Shown here in pieces: positions 58,772 through 64,000 of a stretch of 64,000 nucleotides of DNA. A model generated the notes under the pieces. The model was not told where the DNA came from and did not search any database. It saw only the letters and a program-made list of their open reading frames with translations. Numbering within the stretch: the stretch's first letter is position 1; every line of letters begins with the position of its first letter. Location: positions 62,001 through 126,000 of the forward strand of contig NZ_AEGR01000052.1 in NCBI RefSeq assembly GCF_000211835.1, given 5' to 3'. The translations under genes were made by a program, and so were the position numbers. The DNA comes from Hylemonella gracilis ATCC 19624. GTDB taxonomy: Bacteria > Pseudomonadota > Gammaproteobacteria > Burkholderiales > Burkholderiaceae_C.

Positions 58772-59395
58772 TCAGGGTGTGTTTCTCGGCGCGTGTTTCA
58801 GCAACGCCTCCAACGCCCGGTCTCGTATGCCGTGGGCGCGCAGGCTCTCCAGTGTCTGCAAGGCGTAGTCCTGGGTGCTGCCGTAGATGCCGCGCGCGTT
58901 CTTGAAGATGTGTTCGTACTGTTGCGCGCTCAGGTTGCCGGTGTAGTTGGGGCTGCGCCGTGACAAGGTGAAGGCCAGGGCCTGTACGGGGCCATGCGGC
59001 GTCTCGCAGTGCATCCAGCGTGGGTCGTAGACGCCTGTGGGCATCTCGCGTTGCCAGAGTTGAGTCAAGGTGGCGGGGGCTTGCTTGCGCGCGATTCGGT
59101 AGACCACGCCCTGGCAGCTGCCGCCGGACAGCAGGGCGAAGACCAGGCCCGGCAACTCGACCGTGCCGCGGTTGATGCGGCTCCACATCTTGAGCGCGCG
59201 GTGCCAGCCGCGCACCCGGGCCATGCGGCGCTCGGTGTAGTCGAAGTCCGGCCGCCAGATCAGTGAGCCATAGCCGAACAGCCAGAAATCGCCTTGGTGG
59301 GGACCGTGCTCGGGGTGGTGCTCCGACCATTCGCGCAGCGCGCGCGCGAGCAAGGGAGCCGGGTCACGCAAGGGGCGGGGCCAGGTGGCGGTCAT
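58772..59395 (-). CDS. chaC: glutathione-specific gamma-glutamylcyclotransferase (ChaC family)
   Basis: A 207-residue enzyme with the ChaC signature FGYGSLIWRPDFDYTERRMARVRGWHR near the start, and LPGLVFALLSGGSCQGVVYRI in the middle. It converts glutathione to 5-oxoproline and Cys-Gly. The catalytic glutamate region (QLWQREMPTGVYDPRW) is present. It is convergent with the mocA-like gene and stands upstream of no clear partner. It links to glutathione turnover alongside the GST and gloA genes in this window. Confidence 0.93.
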   Translation of the reverse strand: MTATWPRPLRDPAPLLARALREWSEHHPEHGPHQGDFWLFGYGSLIWRPDFDYTERRMARVRGWHRALKMWSRINRGTVELPGLVFALLSGGSCQGVVYRIARKQAPATLTQLWQREMPTGVYDPRWMHCETPHGPVQALAFTLSRRSPNYTGNLSAQQYEHIFKNARGIYGSTQDYALQTLESLRAHGIRDRALEALLKHAPRNTP

Positions 59396-59412
59396 GCGCG
59401 GGAAATTCTGGT

Positions 59413-61386
59413 TCAGGTCGGACCGAGTCGGCCCCCATGGGCCAGCCAGCGGTCCAGCGGTTGTGGCTTGGCGTGCAGGTAGCCTTGCTGCGCCGTGCAG
59501 CCGTGAGAGGAAAGGAAGTCCGACTGGGCGCGTGTTTCCACGCCCTCGGCGACCACCTTGAGTTCAAGGTGGCGTGCCATGGACAGGATCATCTCGACGA
59601 TGGCCGTGTCGCCCGGATCGTGCGGCGTGTCGGTGATGAAGCTGCGGTCGATCTTCAGCTCGTGCAAGGGCAAGCGCTTGAGGTAGGCCAGGCTGGAGTA
59701 ACCGGTGCCGAAGTCGTCGATCGAAAAGCGGATGCCGCGTTCGGCCAGCGCTTCCATGCGCTCGATGGTCTGCTCCAGATCGTCCAGCAGCAGCCCTTCG
59801 GTGACTTCAAAGATCAGTTGCGTGGGGTCGGCGTGCTGCCGGTCCAGCAAGGCCAAGGCATGTTCCACGAAATCAGGTTGGTGGAATTGCTGCGGGCTGA
59901 CGTTGATGGACACCGGCACCGGATGGCCCGCCTCACGCAACTGACGCTGGATGCGGCAGCCTTGTTCCAGCACCCAGTCCCCCAGGTTGAGGATCAGATT
60001 GCTTTCCTCGGCGATGGGGATGAAGCGCGAGGGCGGGATGGCGCCCAGCGTGGGGTGGGTCCAGCGCAGCAGGAGTTCGACGCCCACGATCGCGCCCACC
60101 GCGTCGACCTGGGATTGCAGGTGCAGCGCCAGTTGGTCCTGCGTGATCGCATGCATCAGGTCGTGCTCGAGCTTGAGCTTGTCTTCCACCTCTTGTTGCA
60201 TGCCCGCCTCGAAATACGCGACGCGGTTGCGGCCCGCGGACTTGGCGCGGTACATGGCCGTGTCCGCGTCGCGCAGCAGTTCCTCGGCACCCTGGGCCAT
60301 GCCGCCCAACACCACCACGCCGATGCTGGCGTGGGTGCTGTAGGGCTGCCCATCGAGCATGAAGGGCTGTCCGAAGGACTCCCGCACCTTGTCCGCCACC
60401 ACGCGCGCGGCGCGGGCCTCGCCTTGCGCGTCCATCGGGCTGTGCGGCGAGAGGATCACGAATTCATCGCCGCCCAGGCGCGCCACCGTGTCTTCCTCGC
60501 GCAGCAGCCCGCTCAGGCGCTTCGCCACCGCGACCAGCAGGGCGTCGCCGGCGGCGTGGCCGCGCGCGTCATTGATGTTCTTGAATCGGTCCAAGTCCAG
60601 GTAGAGCAGGGTGCCCCCCTGGGTGCCGCGCCGCGCGCTGGCCTGGGCCTGGTTGAGACGGTCGATCAAGAGGCGGCGGTTGGGCAGGCCCGTGAGCTCG
60701 TCGTAGTAGGCCAGCCGGTTCAGGGCCTGGGCCGTGTGCTGCAGCTCGGTGTTCACGCGCCGCAGATCGTCCTGTCCCTCTTTCAGCGACAAGGCGAAAT
60801 CCCGCTGGCGCTCCAGCGAGCGTTCCAGTTGCTGCAGCAGCACCGCGCAGGACAGGGTGATGACGGCGTTGATGAACAGGAAGTTGACGGTGATGACCAC
60901 CCACTCGACGAAGGGACGTTCGTCAAAGCCAGCGACGTGCAAGTCGGTGTTGCCCAAGTAGCCGATGGTCATCAACGTGACGGCGTTCACCGCCAGCGCG
61001 AACAAGGCCGGGCGTAGGCCCAGCAGCAGCGCCGCCATGACCGGAAAGGCGATCAGGTAGATCTGACTGACGGGGCCGACGTAGAACAGGAACCAGACGC
61101 CGATCAGGTAGATCAGGGCCAGCAGGTTCCAGGTGCGTGCCAGGTAACTCAGGCGCTGGGACCGCCACAGCACCAGCACCCAGACGAGGGCGATCAAGTC
61201 CACCCACGCGATGCCCCACAGGCCTTGCTGCGCGGCCAGCCAAATGCCAGGCGCCGCCGTCAGCACGCCCAGTACTGCGACGAAGGCCAGGATGGTGGAG
61301 AGAATGCGTGCGCGCCAGTCGTGCAGCACCTCGGGCTCGGACGCGGTCGAGGCCAGGGCGTGCTGAAGCAGGGTGGTTGCTTTCAA
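59413..61386 (-). CDS. membrane-bound GGDEF-EAL protein
   Basis: A 657-residue c-di-GMP protein. The N-terminal ~190 residues have about five hydrophobic segments (ILSTILAFVAVLGVLTAAPGIWLAAQ, LLALIYLIGVWFLFYVG). They are followed by a GGDEF domain (YDELTGLPNRRLLIDRL, LDLDRFKNIND, LGGDEF) and an EAL domain. REED, five residues before GGDEF, fits the inhibitory RxxD site. The EAL motif reads ELL (GVELLLRW), but SINVSPQQF, FEVTEGLLLDD, DDFGTGYSSL, KIDRSF and AEGVET are intact. It starts at a TTG at 61386 (no ATG is available before the first helix). It is probably a bifunctional enzyme. Confidence 0.92.
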   Translation of the reverse strand: MKATTLLQHALASTASEPEVLHDWRARILSTILAFVAVLGVLTAAPGIWLAAQQGLWGIAWVDLIALVWVLVLWRSQRLSYLARTWNLLALIYLIGVWFLFYVGPVSQIYLIAFPVMAALLLGLRPALFALAVNAVTLMTIGYLGNTDLHVAGFDERPFVEWVVITVNFLFINAVITLSCAVLLQQLERSLERQRDFALSLKEGQDDLRRVNTELQHTAQALNRLAYYDELTGLPNRRLLIDRLNQAQASARRGTQGGTLLYLDLDRFKNINDARGHAAGDALLVAVAKRLSGLLREEDTVARLGGDEFVILSPHSPMDAQGEARAARVVADKVRESFGQPFMLDGQPYSTHASIGVVVLGGMAQGAEELLRDADTAMYRAKSAGRNRVAYFEAGMQQEVEDKLKLEHDLMHAITQDQLALHLQSQVDAVGAIVGVELLLRWTHPTLGAIPPSRFIPIAEESNLILNLGDWVLEQGCRIQRQLREAGHPVPVSINVSPQQFHQPDFVEHALALLDRQHADPTQLIFEVTEGLLLDDLEQTIERMEALAERGIRFSIDDFGTGYSSLAYLKRLPLHELKIDRSFITDTPHDPGDTAIVEMILSMARHLELKVVAEGVETRAQSDFLSSHGCTAQQGYLHAKPQPLDRWLAHGGRLGPT

Positions 61387-61519
61387 GGGGCGGAACCTCG
61401 CAGGGGGCTGGCCGGCGCAAGCCGCTGGCCAGCCCTCATCCTAGCGTGAGTCGGGCAGGGCGGGTAGCGTGCGCGTGCACTCCGAAGCGGGCCAACGCGG
61501 CTGACCCGGCGGGTGCCAC

Positions 61520-61933
61520 TCAGCGCAGCCCGGCGCCCGCGGCGTATTCGGCGCGCTGGATCAGTTCCACCTTGTAGCCGTCCGGGTCCGTCACGAAGGC
61601 GATCACCGTCGTGCCGCCCTTGACCGGGCCCGGCTCACGCGTGACATTGCCTCCCGCCGCCTTGATCTTCTCGCAGGCCGCGTAGGCGTCTGGCACGCCG
61701 ATGGCGATGTGCCCGTAGGCTCCGCCCATTTCATACTTTTCAACACCCCAGTTGTAGGTCAGCTCGATCTCGGCCTGGTCCGGATTGCCGTTGCCGTAGC
61801 CGATGAACGCCAGCGAGTACTTGTACTCCGGGTTCTCGGACCGGCGCAGCAAGTTCATGCCGAGGACCTTCGTGTAGAAATCGATGGAGCGCTGCAGGTC
61901 GCCGACGCGCAGCATGGTGTGGAGGAGGCGCAT
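61520..61933 (-). CDS. gloA: lactoylglutathione lyase (glyoxalase I)
   Basis: A 137-residue enzyme that converts the methylglyoxal-glutathione hemithioacetal to S-lactoylglutathione. Metal ligands match E. coli GloA: His5, Glu57 (IELTYNWGV), His75 (GHIAIGV) and Glu123 (YKVELIQ). The short form without the eukaryotic insertions predicts a nickel- or cobalt-dependent enzyme (family knowledge). It is likely a single-gene unit; the 191-base gap to the LysR gene (61934-62124) shows no gene. Confidence 0.96.
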   Translation of the reverse strand: MRLLHTMLRVGDLQRSIDFYTKVLGMNLLRRSENPEYKYSLAFIGYGNGNPDQAEIELTYNWGVEKYEMGGAYGHIAIGVPDAYAACEKIKAAGGNVTREPGPVKGGTTVIAFVTDPDGYKVELIQRAEYAAGAGLR

Positions 61934-62124
61934 GAGAGGAATTCCCTGGATTGGAAGCCTAAAAACAGGCGCGCAGCATAGCGCGTAGGGGGAAAGCGGG
62001 TGGGGTTACCGGGAAATATTTCGGCGCCGACGAAGCGCGAAGTGGCACCAACTGCAAAAGGACCTCGCGAAGTGCGTGCCCATCTACGCCACGGAGCATC
62101 AAGGCGCCCAGCAGGCAAGTTGTG

Positions 62125-63087
62125 TCACTTACCGGAGCGACGGCGTGGTTGGGCCGTGCGTAGCTCCTTCTCGCTAAGCACGTATTCCGATTTGTCGTGG
62201 AGTCGTTGAACCGCCAAATCGATGAACGCACGGGTACGAGCCGGCTGCGACGACCTGTTGCCGAAATAGACGAAGTAGTTCGCGTAGTTGGGCATGTGGT
62301 CGACGAGGATGGGAACCAACTGGCCTGAACGGATATAGGGTGCCGCCGTCACGCCGGCGAGTTGCCCGAGAACCTTGCCGGCCAGGACGGCCTGCAATTC
62401 AAACAGCTCGTCGTTGCTGCAAATCGCCGGCACGACAGGTTGATCCGCCGCCTGGTCGCCGAGCTTCACGCGCCACGGAAGAACCTTGCCCGTGCTCGGG
62501 TGCCGATAAGCGCTGCAGCGATGCGAGGCAAGGTCGGCCAGGGAATCGGGTACTCCATGCCGCTGGAAATACGAGGGCGCGCCGCAAATCGGCATCTGCA
62601 CCGGAAACAGCCGCCGGGCGATGACGCCTTCATGGGGTGAGGGCCCGAGGCGAAAACCGACATCCACCCGATCCTCCACCCAGTTGCCGATCCGATCATC
62701 CAGCAGCACATCCGGCTGTATGCCTGGATGCAGGTCGCAAAACTCCTCCACCAACCGCCAGACAATGGGCTGGAACGTCGTGCGCGGCCCCGTGATGCGC
62801 AGGGGGCCAGCAAACTCGTCCTTGGCCGACCTGGCCGCCTGCAGCGCTCGCTGCATCCCCAGCACGGACGGCTGCACGTCTTCGAGCAGGCGATGCCCCG
62901 CATCGGTCAGCGACATCACGCGGGTCGTGCGATGGAACAAGCGGGCGTCCAGATGCGTCTCCAACTGGGCCAGCGCCTTGCTTGCCGCCTGGGGACTGAT
63001 GCCCAGCTCCAGGGCTGCTTTGCGCAGGCTGCCCAACTCTGCTGCCTTGATGAAGGTCGTGACGGACCGAAGTTCGTTGATTGCCAT
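62125..63087 (-). CDS. LysR-family regulator divergent from aldo/keto reductase
   Basis: A 320-residue regulator: ELRSVTTFIKAAELGSLRKAALELGISPQAASKALAQLETHLDARLFHRTTRVMSLTDAG is a typical LysR HTH of the CrgA-like group. The effector domain follows (PLRITGPRTTFQPIVWRLVEEF, DVGFRLGPSPHEGVIARRL). It is divergent from the aldo/keto reductase with a 126-base gap, so it probably regulates that gene. Base composition is less GC-rich than the window average. The ATG at 63087 begins the HTH as expected. Confidence 0.92.
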   Translation of the reverse strand: MAINELRSVTTFIKAAELGSLRKAALELGISPQAASKALAQLETHLDARLFHRTTRVMSLTDAGHRLLEDVQPSVLGMQRALQAARSAKDEFAGPLRITGPRTTFQPIVWRLVEEFCDLHPGIQPDVLLDDRIGNWVEDRVDVGFRLGPSPHEGVIARRLFPVQMPICGAPSYFQRHGVPDSLADLASHRCSAYRHPSTGKVLPWRVKLGDQAADQPVVPAICSNDELFELQAVLAGKVLGQLAGVTAAPYIRSGQLVPILVDHMPNYANYFVYFGNRSSQPARTRAFIDLAVQRLHDKSEYVLSEKELRTAQPRRRSGK

Positions 63088-63120
63088 GGAGCGCCTCCTG
63101 CTCTGACTCTATTGTCATCA

Positions 63121-64000
<880 letters not shown>

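Noticed and set aside
59263-61017. 584-codon plus-strand open frame antisense to the GGDEF-EAL gene
   Set aside because: It is an antisense shadow of a well-conserved signalling protein and has no recognisable domain or ribosome binding site.

Overview
The window is a GC-rich, densely packed chromosomal segment from a betaproteobacterium, order Burkholderiales and probably family Comamonadaceae. The reasons are the gene content (Bug/TctC binding protein, PCM-rhodanese-TolC neighbourhood, MocR/LysR/GGDEF-EAL richness, two-subunit indolepyruvate oxidoreductase), the base composition, and a GC-rich intergenic repeat of a kind I associate with that family. No rRNA, tRNA, CRISPR array, integrase, transposase or prophage gene was found; this is core or metabolic chromosome rather than an island. 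About 56 protein genes are supported, most of them recognisable. The assignment to a family is inference.

Layout, left to right. (1) 1-8826: the tail of a glycerate 2-kinase, a periplasmic metallo-beta-lactamase-fold hydrolase with an AraC-type regulator, then a minus-strand operon iorA-iorB-TctC binding protein-thioesterase with a divergent LysR gene. Copies of an intergenic hairpin repeat sit inside this operon. (2) 8869-15877: two c-di-GMP proteins flank dcd and an OmpW-type outer membrane protein; an rhlE-type helicase follows. (3) 15950-20130: a MocR regulator divergent from two exporters (EamA, LysE) and a PhzF-fold enzyme. (4) 20224-28279: apaH, a CNNM/CorC protein, the peroxide-detoxifying pair ahpC-ahpF, a small basic protein, a phosphomannomutase/phosphoglucomutase and a TolC-type channel. 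(5) 28453-35080: rhodanese, PCM methyltransferase and a tetR-MFP-RND efflux operon, with three strong operator-like palindromes. (6) 35331-40386: msrA, then a metal-acquisition cassette of two small His-containing membrane proteins, two tandem DUF3299 proteins and a ZnuD-like TonB receptor. (7) 40651-50678: an apparent operon of a giant AsmA-like protein, a lipoprotein, a 1265-residue propeller/TPR periplasmic protein and an orphan membrane-anchored TAXI protein, then an AEC transporter. (8) 50699-58745: a GST-AHSA1-ArsR operon, pdxH with a LysR gene, and a periplasmic molybdenum hydroxylase operon with its own XdhC and MocA maturation factors. (9) 58772-64000: ChaC, another GGDEF-EAL protein, gloA, and a LysR gene divergent from an aldo/keto reductase cut by the window end.

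The themes are oxidative and electrophile stress (AhpCF, MsrA, GloA, GST, ChaC), envelope transport, and c-di-GMP signalling. The two loci least explained by known systems are the DUF3299/ZnuD cassette (about 35.9-40.4 kb) and the AsmA-lipoprotein-propeller/TPR-TAXI operon (about 40.6-49.7 kb).
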